Assembly: GCF_030341905.1 (NCBI RefSeq)
Contig: NZ_JATAAF010000014.1
Location: forward strand, 1-64,000
Direction of reading: 5' to 3'
From: Porticoccus sp. W117
GTDB taxonomy: Bacteria > Pseudomonadota > Gammaproteobacteria > Pseudomonadales > Porticoccaceae
Length of the DNA stretch: 64,000 nt
Shown: positions 33,413 to 42,475 of the stretch, piece by piece
Layout of the letters: every line of letters starts with the position of its first letter
How positions within the stretch are numbered: position 1 is the first letter of the stretch
Translations under genes and position numbers: made by a program
The notes under the pieces: model-generated
What the model saw: the letters and a program-made list of their open reading frames with translations, nothing else
Database searches by the model: none
Told to the model about the DNA's origin: nothing

Positions 33413-35743
33413 CTACACCTGAGCTCTTACTCTACTCTGTAGAATGGCCTCAACTTGCTGTAGCAACTCAGCTCTTTCGTTCTCCTTATCTCGAAGGTTT
33501 ACAACCAAAGAGTATGATTCTAAATCTGGTAGAAAACTCTCAGCCCAGGGGTAGTCATGCCTTGTCACTACAACAAAGAATTTTTTTAATCGTTCACGAG
33601 CACTCACCTGCTTAAAATTCCATGTCGAACATTGGAGAGTCCCGTGGTTTCTCCACATTTCTGTAACCTGTCGTTTATTCTTATACTCTTCAAACTTATT
33701 AGTTTCTTCTATTGGAACAGCATGATTGAAACGCTTTGATACCTCATCCAGAGACGCAGCCCTAATTAGCTTGAAACTCATTCGCGTAGTTTTGTAATCC
33801 ACACGAGTTGTTCTAACTTGCGGGGTATGAGCCAAGGAAACTGCGATCTGCCTTAGCCTCTTACTGCCAGCCCAAAATTCATTAGGAATTGGTATTTCAT
33901 AGAAGTGATGACTCTTATTCCTCAAGGAGTCTTGTGCAAAAATTGACAAGTCATCATCTAGAGAACGAAACAGCGCTTCTTCGTCAACAACACCATATCC
34001 TGTTGTAAATAATGCCTTATCTTTTCCTTTACCGAATAGATTCACCACTTCAGTCGGCATGCTGGCATGTGATGCCAACAGAGCTCTAACTTGATCTAGC
34101 GTAGCATCAGGATAAACAACCAAAATCCGCGCAGCCAAATGTGCAATAAAGGGGGCCGAAAATGAAGTACCCACATCCTCAGCAACTAGTCGACCAGCAG
34201 TAAAATCCTTACATAGTGACACTTCCCCTAAAAGATTATGAATTAAGCTATCTACTCTGGTATTGACTGCATAATTACCACCATATGCAACAAACTCAGG
34301 CTTAATTGATTTCTTAATACCAGGGCCACTTCTAGAAAATGGCGACGGCTGATTGATAGCTGCAAAGCTTTGCTCAGCCGGATCACTAGGATGACGCATA
34401 GAACTCATAGTCTGATCATACCGAGCAAGTGACCCAACAGTAATGCTATTGATAGATGGGGCTGGATCAAGCAGCCTGCGATCAACTAATGAGTCAGGGT
34501 ACGATTCTTTCCAAGCTGTAGGACTATCATCAGAACGATAATTCCCTGTAGGCACAACAAACAGCACCCCTAGCTCACTAGCCAGAGTATCAAGAACCAC
34601 TGCTAAGCCTCGAATTCTGCCACCAGAGTAGGGCTTATTGCTATCACCGTAGGAAAGATTAAATATCTTGCAAGTATAGTTTTCTACGAAATACCTGACA
34701 GCTTTTTCAACCTGATGCTCTATCAGCTTATCATCAGACTCGCAATTCTCATCTAATATACGACCACTAAAAAGCCTCAACTCCGGTATGAATTGACCAC
34801 TCTCCAATTTAGCTGCCACATCGCCGTATAGGGCTTTTCCGGCAACCATTGTGCCGTGACCATTCTCATCATCACTACCTTTACCATCTATGAAGCTCTG
34901 TGAGTCTCCGACTGCTGAACTCAACAATGGATGCCCTGTCGCGAGGCCACTATCCAGCACCACAACAGCAGGAGCATCATCAGCGGGTGCAGGCACTACT
35001 GGAATATCCTGAATATCTCTTTGAAGCAAAGACACATCAAGCCTGAACTTTGGAGGCAGGTCGACTAAACGTACATCTCGATGGTTAAGAAGCTGTTCAA
35101 GTTGGCGGGTATTTACTTCCAAGCGATATAGAACAATCGACTGATTGAAGACACGATCTTTCTTCGTAATACCATTCTCTGGTAGCCACTCTTCAAACGC
35201 ATTTACCAAAGCCTCTCTGTCAGCAGCTTTACCAAGGGGCCACAACTCAACATCTACATTGAACTGATTAGCTTCAGGAGCACCATAATATCCAAGTGCC
35301 CACCCTGTTCTATCCTCGGCAGTAAAAGCATCAAAACCATCTAATGCTTCAAAAATAGACTTACGAGTGGGGGTGCCACCTTCTGCAAGGGTTGTAAGCC
35401 GTGCTTCGAACTCTTCGAGTGCCTGTTCAGAGCTAAAAACTAAAAAGACACCTTTATCTTCCTGACTAATTAATTCAACGCCAGGAATAGCCTCAAGGTT
35501 TGCTCCCTCGAAGTCGCTTATCTCTATTTTGAATAATAAACGGCCATCAAATCCCTGATCCTGAGTTTTAGCACTCTGTTTCGCAGCAGAAAAAGAAGCA
35601 AGCATACTTTGGCCATGACCAGCTAAATCTCCTCTTGGCTTGCTTGGAGGAGGACGCTTTGGACGTTTGGCTGTTACAGGGTTTTCACGATTAAAGGTAA
35701 AGTGGTCTCTAGCCACAATATTGACTCCCTTCGTTATGGCCAA
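33413..35743 (-). CDS. ietS: IetS-like subtilisin-family (S8) serine protease
   Basis: 776 residues. Catalytic triad of the S8 family: Asp264 in VVLDSGLATGHP, His296 in NGHGTMVAG, and Ser near 528 in GTSFSAPFIAHLAARI. The N-terminal 240 residues form a non-catalytic domain; the C-terminal 200 residues follow the protease. The ATPase gene ends 5 nt upstream. The ATPase-plus-subtilase pair matches the IetAS anti-phage system. The apparent start is TTG; no strong ribosome-binding site, consistent with coupling to ietA. Protease activity probably depends on the ATPase. Confidence 0.8.
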   Translation of the reverse strand: MAITKGVNIVARDHFTFNRENPVTAKRPKRPPPSKPRGDLAGHGQSMLASFSAAKQSAKTQDQGFDGRLLFKIEISDFEGANLEAIPGVELISQEDKGVFLVFSSEQALEEFEARLTTLAEGGTPTRKSIFEALDGFDAFTAEDRTGWALGYYGAPEANQFNVDVELWPLGKAADREALVNAFEEWLPENGITKKDRVFNQSIVLYRLEVNTRQLEQLLNHRDVRLVDLPPKFRLDVSLLQRDIQDIPVVPAPADDAPAVVVLDSGLATGHPLLSSAVGDSQSFIDGKGSDDENGHGTMVAGKALYGDVAAKLESGQFIPELRLFSGRILDENCESDDKLIEHQVEKAVRYFVENYTCKIFNLSYGDSNKPYSGGRIRGLAVVLDTLASELGVLFVVPTGNYRSDDSPTAWKESYPDSLVDRRLLDPAPSINSITVGSLARYDQTMSSMRHPSDPAEQSFAAINQPSPFSRSGPGIKKSIKPEFVAYGGNYAVNTRVDSLIHNLLGEVSLCKDFTAGRLVAEDVGTSFSAPFIAHLAARILVVYPDATLDQVRALLASHASMPTEVVNLFGKGKDKALFTTGYGVVDEEALFRSLDDDLSIFAQDSLRNKSHHFYEIPIPNEFWAGSKRLRQIAVSLAHTPQVRTTRVDYKTTRMSFKLIRAASLDEVSKRFNHAVPIEETNKFEEYKNKRQVTEMWRNHGTLQCSTWNFKQVSARERLKKFFVVVTRHDYPWAESFLPDLESYSLVVNLRDKENERAELLQQVEAILQSRVRAQV

Positions 35744-35748
35744 CTTTA

Positions 35749-36771
35749 CTATTTAGTAGCAGGCTTTCGAATAGATTTAGTTAGGCTTTTCTTTCTAGAT
35801 TTTTCATTATTCAAAGCAGTTTGAACATGCTCCAACTTCAGAAACTCTTCGCCATCCAGCAACATATCCTTGATCGCACGTTTCAGAATGCGCTCAATAT
35901 CAGCATGAGATGTATTCTTAAATAAATCTGTAACTTGCTTAGTATATTCAAACTCTCTGCGCACACCACGCAGCTTAATATTTAGCAAATTTTTAATCTG
36001 AACAACTGTTGGATACTCAAACGCCAATACATCTTCAAAGCGACGCCAAATAGCAGAATCTAAAATATTTTCATGATTAGTAGCAGCAATAATCAAGCTC
36101 TGACCACTAAAGCCATCTAACATTTGTAAGAATGTATTTACTACACGCTTCAACTCACCGTGTTCAGCACTATCTGCGCGCTCTTTACCTAGAGCATCAA
36201 ATTCATCAAACAATGCTACAACAGGAGAAGACTTAATATAATCAAAAACCTTTCTGAGGTTCGCAGACGTTTCACCTAAATATGAAGAAACAACACTATC
36301 AAGTCGAATAATGCACAACGGCCTATTTAGCTCAAAAGCTAACGCTTCAGCACTGATGGTCTTGCCACAGCCAGGGGGGCCGCAAAACAAAACTCTCTCT
36401 ACAGGGCGCATACCCCAGCTACGTAAAACTTCTTCACGGTTATACTCTTTGAGAATACGCTTAATGGCGGCTCTGTTGGTATTCCCCAACACAACCTCTG
36501 TGAGGCCTCTTACGGGCTCTTTCAATTCAAGTAGAGGCAAACCTCGTTCTTTATCAACGGGAATACTCTGCTTCAGGTTCAGTTGGGTAACTTGTTTATG
36601 GCCACTAAAGGAATCAGAGCCGTAGAGAATCTTTTCAAGGTCATTTGCCAAAAGGTTATGGTGCTTCTGACGCTCTTCGGCAATCAGAGCTTCCGAAATC
36701 CGCCGAAATCCGCCTTCATCTCCATCTACACCAGAACGTATCAACTGCCTTAGTAATTTCCCACTAGCCAT
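35749..36771 (-). CDS. ietA: IetA-like AAA ATPase
   Basis: 340 residues from the ATG at 36771 (MASGKLLRQLIRSGVDGDE, as usual for the family; a TTG lies six codons earlier). Walker A CGPPGCGKT, Walker B ALFDEFDALG, and the arginine-finger-region segment IWRRFEDVLAFEYP show a classic single-ring AAA+ ATPase related to FtsH/spastin-like proteins. It precedes the subtilase by 5 nt. The XRE gene 150 bp upstream on the same strand may control the operon. Confidence 0.85.
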   Translation of the reverse strand: MASGKLLRQLIRSGVDGDEGGFRRISEALIAEERQKHHNLLANDLEKILYGSDSFSGHKQVTQLNLKQSIPVDKERGLPLLELKEPVRGLTEVVLGNTNRAAIKRILKEYNREEVLRSWGMRPVERVLFCGPPGCGKTISAEALAFELNRPLCIIRLDSVVSSYLGETSANLRKVFDYIKSSPVVALFDEFDALGKERADSAEHGELKRVVNTFLQMLDGFSGQSLIIAATNHENILDSAIWRRFEDVLAFEYPTVVQIKNLLNIKLRGVRREFEYTKQVTDLFKNTSHADIERILKRAIKDMLLDGEEFLKLEHVQTALNNEKSRKKSLTKSIRKPATK

Positions 36772-36919
36772 CCCAACACCATTCGACAATTTAACTTATT
36801 GATTATAAATAATTTTATACACTAAATTGAGATTAGAAATTACACGAATCCCTTCCATTAGGACAAAGTTTATCATTTGGTCATCTCTCTCTCCACAGCC
36901 AAAGCAAAGCAGAAGGCCA

Positions 36920-37174
36920 TTAAGGGCTGGGCTTCAGCAATGCATACACACTAACCTCTAGTGCATTAGCTATCGCTTCAATCACACCCAAAGTGGCATT
37001 TCTACCACTACGCTCTATCAAACTGATAAAAGTTCGATGCAATCCAGCTCTCTCAGCTAGCTTCTCCTGAGAAAGCCCCTGTTCTTTCCGCAGTCTCTTG
37101 ATATTAGTGGCAAGTGTAGCCAGTAGCTCAGGACTACATGGCTTGTACTTGCTTTGTTGTTGCTCTGCACTCAA
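36920..37174 (-). CDS. XRE-family HTH regulator
   Basis: 84 residues with a canonical HTH_3 domain at 17-74 (IKRLRKEQGLSQEKLAERAG, TFISLIERSGRNATLGVIEA). The start is apparently TTG without a clear ribosome-binding site, so the first residues are uncertain. Located upstream of the IetAS operon and divergent from the lipoprotein gene, it probably represses one or both. Resembles small C-protein-like regulators of defence loci. Confidence 0.75.
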   Translation of the reverse strand: MSAEQQQSKYKPCSPELLATLATNIKRLRKEQGLSQEKLAERAGLHRTFISLIERSGRNATLGVIEAIANALEVSVYALLKPSP

Positions 37175-37217
37175 GTCTACTGGCCCAAATATAGGTTTTC
37201 GACTATTGCACTTTCAT

Positions 37218-37234
37218 GTAGACTACTAATCTAC
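37218..37234. promoter_or_regulatory. Candidate XRE operator
   Basis: GTAGA-CTACTAA-TCTAC is a dyad between the XRE gene and the divergent lipoprotein gene. A related AGACTACT follows at 37235 and GTCTAC occurs at 37175. Such repeated half-sites are typical of autoregulated XRE genes. Confidence 0.35.
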
Positions 37235-37274
37235 AGACTACTCAATACATATGGAAGCTCATGGAGCAAAACTA

Positions 37275-37568
37275 ATGAAAGGTCTCACCTCCTCTACCAC
37301 TACTCCTTTATACCTTTTCATTCCGCTTTTACTAATGCTGGCGCTGACATCATGCGGCAAACAATCCTATGCGAATAACGCTACCTTTTTTTCGTTGTCC
37401 GAGTGCATGGAAGGCATTAAGAAAAGCTCCGGCCAAAACCTAAAAATAATTCGCGACAAACCCGACATTGTCTCCGGCAAGCTCTCAAACGGCGAGCACT
37501 TTAGTTGCAAAAAGGTTACTTCCGGCACTCTAGGCACCCACTGGAAGGGCTGGTATATGTCCAAATAG
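37275..37568 (+). CDS. Small lipoprotein
   Basis: 97 residues from the ATG at 37275 (GGAG 8 nt upstream; the frame opens 8 codons earlier). Signal peptide with lipobox LALTSC near residue 28, so the mature protein is lipid-anchored. The mature part is short, with two further cysteines. Function unknown. Followed 75 nt later by a membrane protein. Confidence 0.6.
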   Translation: MKGLTSSTTTPLYLFIPLLLMLALTSCGKQSYANNATFFSLSECMEGIKKSSGQNLKIIRDKPDIVSGKLSNGEHFSCKKVTSGTLGTHWKGWYMSK

Positions 37569-37643
37569 GCTTTGAATGCTTTGACTAACTATCAGGTTAA
37601 GCCCTAAGGACTAAAAAATACGTTTCGGCAACGGAGATTAGAT

Positions 37644-38717
37644 GTGCTTGAGATAATAAAGGGTGTTTTTGCACTAATAATTTTAGTTTGGCTGGCCTTA
37701 TGCGTTACCAGCCTAATTTACCCAATCAAGCCATTCAAGAAAAGGCGTCACGCCTTGGGAGCCTTCGTGGTTTCATTCGTGTTGGCGAGCATTTATGGGG
37801 GTGTTAATGGCCCCAGTGAATTGCCTAGTGAAAAGCTTGCAGATGATGAAAGCACCAAAGTCGAAGAGAGTAAGTCAGCCATATCATCAAACGCAAACCT
37901 ATCCAATGACATTCCTGACTCATGCGGAGAGGGTGGTATCAGACTAAATGATGTTGTTGCCGTCACCCAAAAGAGCAACCTATATTCCGCAGCCTCCAAA
38001 AGTTCTCAAAGGGTAAAAAATCTCAAGCTATCAAAAGCTCTTGGCACTAACCGTTATCATACGATTGACCCATCAGTGACCGTCAAAAGACTTTGTGTGC
38101 AAAAACACTGGACTGAGGTGCAAATTACGTCACCTGAGTGGTTATCACACGTAATCGGCTGGGTTGATAATTCGTCACTGAAAGAGATTGTACGAAACTC
38201 TAAGGGCAAAAGACTCTACTCAGAAAGTGACTTCTTTTGGGACAATGACACAACGCTCTATAAGGCTGATATTGTTCAAATCATAAATAAAATTTCGAGT
38301 GAGAATAAAAACTGCTCAGAAATTGACACCGGCACAGTTATGAAATCAGGGTCGAGAAGTAAACCTAATGACCCTGTTTTCTTTGTTACTTGTGTGAGTA
38401 ACGGAAAGCCATTCAATGTGTGGTTCAAACCATCAGATGCAAATAACTCTAACGATTTTTCTGGGGTAAACCATATTGGACGGGCATCAGCATTAAATGC
38501 TTGTGAGGCTTACGCCAAATCAGTGGCCAATTATCCCTCTACAGTAGACTTCTCTAAAATTTTAGATGCTGTATACATTCAGCACCCGTCTGGTAGAGCC
38601 CAAATGATCTCGACATTCACTGCTAAAAACGGCTTCAACCTGAAGCTGAAATATAGAGTCCGCTGTTTATTTGAAGGCTCCAGGCTGATAGAAGCATCTA
38701 TATCTGAAGAAACATAG
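37644..38717 (+). CDS. Membrane protein with SH3-like domain
   Basis: 357 residues from a GTG with GGAG upstream. Two TM helices at about residues 5-25 and 36-52, then a Ser/Glu-rich linker. Residues 95-175 (VAVTQKSNLYSAASKSSQRV, KHWTEVQITSPEWLSHVIGW) read like a bacterial SH3 domain. The C-terminal 180 residues contain paired cysteines and may be a DUF-type periplasmic domain. No enzymatic motif. Likely island cargo of unknown role. Confidence 0.55.
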   Translation: MLEIIKGVFALIILVWLALCVTSLIYPIKPFKKRRHALGAFVVSFVLASIYGGVNGPSELPSEKLADDESTKVEESKSAISSNANLSNDIPDSCGEGGIRLNDVVAVTQKSNLYSAASKSSQRVKNLKLSKALGTNRYHTIDPSVTVKRLCVQKHWTEVQITSPEWLSHVIGWVDNSSLKEIVRNSKGKRLYSESDFFWDNDTTLYKADIVQIINKISSENKNCSEIDTGTVMKSGSRSKPNDPVFFVTCVSNGKPFNVWFKPSDANNSNDFSGVNHIGRASALNACEAYAKSVANYPSTVDFSKILDAVYIQHPSGRAQMISTFTAKNGFNLKLKYRVRCLFEGSRLIEASISEET

Positions 38718-38772
38718 CATTTTTCCTTATAGAAGTTTCCCTGACATTCGGAAATTTACTCATACGGTACGC

Positions 38773-38794
38773 AAAGCCCTATAGGCCGGGCTTT
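38773..38794 (+). terminator. Rho-independent-type hairpin
   Basis: AAAGCCC (38773-38779) pairs with GGGCTTT (38788-38794), followed by T. It lies 56 nt after the SH3-like gene and could act in both directions. Confidence 0.6.
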
Positions 38795-38865
38795 TGGTCA
38801 AAAACTTGTATTGATTCTCCGAACTTCCTAGCTGAATATAGGAAACATATTAATAGGAGAATGTA

Positions 38866-39528
38866 TTGAACAAAGGTTTACCCTACAACGGCTGGAGTGA
38901 GCTTGTTCGCCATGGTAGAGACAATCATTACTACCACGCCCAAAAACGCAAAATCTTACCCCAGAAACCAACATGTATTGGTTGCCAAGTTGATCTACCC
39001 CCAGACCGCATTCCTTACCACTCCGAAGAGTACGGCCCAACCCTTGAAGATTACTGGGCATCTTGTGTACCCATGTGTCACCGCTGCCATGCGATGCTAC
39101 ACGTCCGGTTCATCACCCCCAACCTCTGGAAATTGTACCTTTACCAGATGACTAACCGGGCAATTGACGACAGTGTATTTCCACTGTCTAACGGTATAGC
39201 ACCGATGCTCAAGCGTTTTAAGTGCCGGGAGGACATTGGGTATGTCCCCATGCCCCAAAACGCCCCTGAGTACCTTACAGGGCTGCCAGACCATGAGTAC
39301 TCCGGAAAACCCAAGGTGGCCACACTACTAGTTATTGACCATGCCACAGGAAATAAGACTGAAGTTCCCGACTGGACTCTTTATGGTGACCAACTAGAGC
39401 TGCTAACCCAGAAAGAAAAATCTCAACTATCATCCAGTGGCATCGACATTGACAGTTTCCTTACAGGGCGCATCAAGATCACAATTAATAGCTCTGGAAA
39501 GCGACGCTATAAGCGCCTATATGTTTAG
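38866..39528 (+). CDS. HNH-type zinc-binding protein
   Basis: 220 residues from a TTG with AGGAGA 5 nt upstream; the nearer ATG leads to an immediate stop. Residues 37-90 contain CIGCQVD and CHRCHAMLH, the cysteine pairs and histidine of an HNH-like zinc finger, with PYHSEEYGP between. Later parts show no further nuclease motif. It might be a nuclease of the island or a zinc-binding regulator. Ends 12 bases from the end of the convergent gene. Confidence 0.6.
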   Translation: MNKGLPYNGWSELVRHGRDNHYYHAQKRKILPQKPTCIGCQVDLPPDRIPYHSEEYGPTLEDYWASCVPMCHRCHAMLHVRFITPNLWKLYLYQMTNRAIDDSVFPLSNGIAPMLKRFKCREDIGYVPMPQNAPEYLTGLPDHEYSGKPKVATLLVIDHATGNKTEVPDWTLYGDQLELLTQKEKSQLSSSGIDIDSFLTGRIKITINSSGKRRYKRLYV

Positions 39529-39540
39529 TTTAGTTCAGGT

Positions 39541-40029
39541 TTACCAGTCATTATCATCACTATTACCGTCAGGTTTACCAGACTTTCTTAAGAAAGATTG
39601 TGAATTTAAATTCACTTTTGATCGTTTTGACTTTTTAAGTGGGCCGGTAAACGTCTTGGCTTTTTCCCATAACTCCGGATTCATAAACCTTCCAAGGTAG
39701 GCCTGATACAAGCAGAGGTAAACCAAAGCACCTGCATAGGTCGTGGTATACCCATCTTTGGCCAGTTCGAAAGCACTCTTCACCGACTCAACTTGCCCCG
39801 GGTACAACTTAACAATCAGCCGCTCTTTGCCCTCTACAGGTTTAACAAGCTTGAAAACAGGCTGGAATGTTTGAAAGTCTGCACTGATAAGCTCCAATGC
39901 TGAGTGGTTGTATTGGTAGCCTGTGCTCTTAAAAACCTGGTCTACTATGTACTTTGCTTCTCTGGTCAGCCGAAACCTCAGCCGTTTACGTTTGTTCGCG
40001 TAATCCCGCTCATCTAACTTATCACTCAT
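39541..40029 (-). CDS. Hypothetical basic protein of the island
   Basis: 162 residues, basic at both ends (NKRKRLRFRLTREAKYIVDQ; KKSKRSKVNLNSQSFLRKSG). The N-terminus could be a ribbon-helix-helix-like DNA-binding segment. No known family. It precedes nothing on its strand until the window's HNH gene, so it may be a single transcript. Confidence 0.5.
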   Translation of the reverse strand: MSDKLDERDYANKRKRLRFRLTREAKYIVDQVFKSTGYQYNHSALELISADFQTFQPVFKLVKPVEGKERLIVKLYPGQVESVKSAFELAKDGYTTTYAGALVYLCLYQAYLGRFMNPELWEKAKTFTGPLKKSKRSKVNLNSQSFLRKSGKPDGNSDDNDW

Positions 40030-40345
40030 ATTTAGTTGCCTCTTGGTTAGTTATATCTTTTTGGCGGGGGCCCCTGCCCCCTTGTAATAGTGTTGTAATC
40101 CCTTCTTCTCCAAACTGGATTTGACACCTGACCCCAAACCCCATCCTATTTGGGGCAAGTCTGCCGTACATGGCGACAGAACCACACCGATGTAACGCTC
40201 TCGCGGTGGCGACCATCGACAGTCGATTCCACAAACCCTCCAAACTTGGAGTCAGCAGTTGTTTAAAGTGCCTGCCGGAATCCTCAAAGAGGCACCTACA
40301 CTATAAATTTCACAGCAACGAACAAGCCCAAAGAAACAACACTTG
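40030..40345. other. Noncoding stretch with hairpins, before alpA
   Basis: No gene seen. CCCCAAA (40132-40138) pairs with TTTGGGG (40149-40155), and CTCCA-AACT-TGGAG lies near 40240. In P4-like islands the region downstream of alpA often holds replication or control sites, but nothing specific can be claimed here. Confidence 0.5.
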
Positions 40346-40525
40346 TCATTTACTCGCCAAAGGCCTAGACTCGATCCACTCTTGCACTTCATTACTACGC
40401 CAAGCAACAGAGCGCTGAGTCAGTTGGACTGGTTTAGGGAAGGCCCCCTTTTTGATTGCCTCGTAGACACTTGACCGGGGCAATCCCGTAGCTGAACACA
40501 CTTCTTTTATTCTCAGTAATCGCAT
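40346..40525 (-). CDS. alpA: AlpA-family transcriptional regulator/excisionase
   Basis: 59 residues from MRLLRIKEVCSATGLPRSSV, the typical AlpA winged-helix start; four codons more are open upstream. The rest (YEAIKKGAFPKPVQLTQRSV, then AWRSNEVQEWI) matches the family closely. AlpA proteins activate integrase or excision of P4-like islands, so this probably drives excision of element B. Confidence 0.85.
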   Translation of the reverse strand: MRLLRIKEVCSATGLPRSSVYEAIKKGAFPKPVQLTQRSVAWRSNEVQEWIESRPLASK

Positions 40526-40714
40526 AACAACCTCCACAGCCTCAGATCACATGAGGCCGAGTAAACCACTATCAGGCGATTGATTTCTGGGAGAAAGAAC
40601 TTCCCTAGGAATAGCTAAATGAACCTCCCTAGGAGTAAAACAAACCTCTCTAGGAAATTTGAAATTTAAAGCAAGATTAAGACTTCTTGATTGAGGGGAA
40701 GAAAATGGGTCAGA

Positions 40715-41056
40715 TTAACTTTTTGGTTCAAATATCCTTCTAATACGACGCATTTGGGTTTCACCTACTCCACACTTTACGCTGGATTCTTTTATGGCAA
40801 AAACTCCTGCCTTAAATTCTGCTGAAGATTTTTCCACCCCATCTTTGATGTAAAGGTCGTATTTTTCATTATATATTTCTAAATACTGCTCATAGCGTTC
40901 GCGATGCGTTAAAAAATCAGACTGCCAGCGCAATAATTCCGTCGCTTCTTTGTATTTTTTTACCTCCAATGGCTCTAACCCGGCCTTTTTTTGTTTATTG
41001 CCCATTTCACCAACTGCTTTCTTGAACTCATCGTTATCCATCAGAAATTTAGGCAT
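40715..41056 (-). CDS. Hypothetical protein after the integrase
   Basis: 113 residues, charged and helical. It starts 2 nt after the integrase stop, so the two are cotranscribed. No domain recognised. Might influence integration or be island cargo. Confidence 0.5.
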   Translation of the reverse strand: MPKFLMDNDEFKKAVGEMGNKQKKAGLEPLEVKKYKEATELLRWQSDFLTHRERYEQYLEIYNEKYDLYIKDGVEKSSAEFKAGVFAIKESSVKCGVGETQMRRIRRIFEPKS

Positions 41057-41058
41057 TT

Positions 41059-42270
41059 TTACTTCCCTATTTTCGAATTAGCAGCAGCCACCTTCAGTGA
41101 ATCAAGGTAGTTGGCCCATTTCTGCATCATTTTTTTTCTCTGCTTCAAGTGGGTAGTCCGGTTATAGGCCCGCCCCAAACTATCCTTAACAGCATGCGAA
41201 AGCTGGTGTTCAATCCAGTCAACTCTTTCTTCCAACACCTCATCCAGCAGCGTACGAGCCATTGCCCGAAACCCATGGGGAGTCATAGTATTATTGTCAT
41301 AGCCCATCGTACGAAGAGCCGTTCTGACGCCATTTTCACTTAGCGGGCGGCTGGCACCTCTAGCACTCGGAAACACATAGCGCCCACGGCAGTTAAGTAG
41401 CTTCTGCTCTTCTATAATCTCCAGCGATTGATTGCTAAGGGGGACAATATGGGGCTCCTTCATCTTCATTTTTTCAGCCGGAATTTCCCAAATAGCATCA
41501 TTAAAGTTAATTTCCACCCACTCCATATGACGAAGCTCACCGGGGCGGCAAAACAACAACGGCGACAACCTTAAGGCCGCCTTTACTGTGGAAGTACCCT
41601 GAAAACCATCTATGGCCAATAAGAGCTTACCGACTTCATCAGGCTCAGTGATGGCTGCAAGGTGCCTTTTTTGAGCTGGCAAAAGAGCATCTACCAGCGG
41701 AGCAGCGGGGTCATTCTCAGCTCGGTCAGTGATAATTGCATACCGAAATATTTGCCCACAGGTTTGCCTTGCTCGTTTAGCAGTTTCTATGGCACCACGA
41801 TTTTCTATTTTACGTAGTACACGAAGCAGCTCCGAAGAGCTTACTTGCGAAATGGGGCGATGCCCTATGTATGGGAATATGTCCTTTTGAAGCGCCCTAA
41901 GCGTACGGTCTCTGTGGCTTTTAGATTTGTCTGACATTTTCTTGTCAAACCACTCCAGCGCAACTACTTTAAACGAGTTCGCATTAGCCTCTATCCCAGC
42001 GTGGCGCATTGCGCGCCTAACATCTTGCGGGTTTACCCCCTTAGCAACCTGCTTCCGGGCCTCATCTCTTCTATTGCGAGCATCCTTTAGTGAGACATCC
42101 GGGTATACCCCCAGGGCTAACTCTTTCTGCTTGCCTGCGAAGCGGTAAGCGTATTTCCAATACTTACCACCATTAGGCATAACGTGTAACTGCAACCCCC
42201 TGCCATCAGACACCTTCACCTTCTTATCCCGAGGTTTAAGCGAGCGAATTTTTGTATCAGTGAGAGCCAT
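41059..42270 (-). CDS. P4-type tyrosine integrase
   Basis: 403 residues from MALTDTKIRSLKPRDKKVKV, preceded by GAAGGG; the frame opens five codons earlier. N-terminal DUF4102-like arm-binding domain (residues 1-90), SAM-like core-binding domain (100-190), and the catalytic domain with Arg242 (CRPGEL), His332-x-x-Arg335 (PHGFRAM), His359 and Tyr369 (GRAYNR). Sits about 180 bp from the ssrA end with the gene reading away from ssrA, the usual P4 arrangement. It integrates element B at the ssrA 3' end. Confidence 0.95.
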   Translation of the reverse strand: MALTDTKIRSLKPRDKKVKVSDGRGLQLHVMPNGGKYWKYAYRFAGKQKELALGVYPDVSLKDARNRRDEARKQVAKGVNPQDVRRAMRHAGIEANANSFKVVALEWFDKKMSDKSKSHRDRTLRALQKDIFPYIGHRPISQVSSSELLRVLRKIENRGAIETAKRARQTCGQIFRYAIITDRAENDPAAPLVDALLPAQKRHLAAITEPDEVGKLLLAIDGFQGTSTVKAALRLSPLLFCRPGELRHMEWVEINFNDAIWEIPAEKMKMKEPHIVPLSNQSLEIIEEQKLLNCRGRYVFPSARGASRPLSENGVRTALRTMGYDNNTMTPHGFRAMARTLLDEVLEERVDWIEHQLSHAVKDSLGRAYNRTTHLKQRKKMMQKWANYLDSLKVAAANSKIGK

Positions 42271-42396
42271 TTGTACGCCCTTCAATTTTGTTGGGGTTTA
42301 GATGAGAGAAACACTCGAAACCCAACTCAAAACCCATCAACTTGTTGGGGCTTCCATCAAACCCCTTCAGACAATCACAGACACAGTATATACAAA

Positions 42397-42428
42397 AAAG
42401 CCCCATAGATCAGTATCTACAGGGCTTT
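42397..42428 (-). terminator. ssrA terminator carried on element B
   Basis: On the minus strand AAAGCCC-loop-GGGCTTT followed by a T-run, 26 nt beyond the tmRNA CCA end. It lies outside the 25-bp att repeat, on the island side, so element B supplies a new terminator to the host gene. Confidence 0.75.
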
Positions 42429-42450
42429 CTCGGACTTCTTTAAACTACTA

Positions 42451-42475
42451 TTTGGTGGAGGCGGCGGGAGTTGAA
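42451..42475. repeat. att site: 25-bp repeat within ssrA (right copy)
   Basis: Identical to 32462-32486. It covers the tmRNA CCA, acceptor 3' strand and T-arm start, so integration leaves tmRNA intact. Confidence 0.9.

Larger units (their letters stand above)
32462..42475. mobile_element. Element B: P4-integrase genomic island in ssrA
   Basis: About 10 kb bounded by the 25-bp direct repeat, with a P4-type tyrosine integrase at the ssrA end and an AlpA-like gene nearby. Cargo: IetAS-like defence pair with a third gene, an XRE regulator, a lipoprotein, an SH3-like membrane protein and an HNH-type protein. No phage structural or conjugation genes, so it is a satellite-type or passive island. 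Integration rebuilt the ssrA 3' end and terminator. Confidence 0.9.

Noticed and set aside
32462-42475. Prophage
   Set aside because: The P4 integrase and AlpA suggest a satellite, but no capsid, tail, packaging or lysis genes are present.
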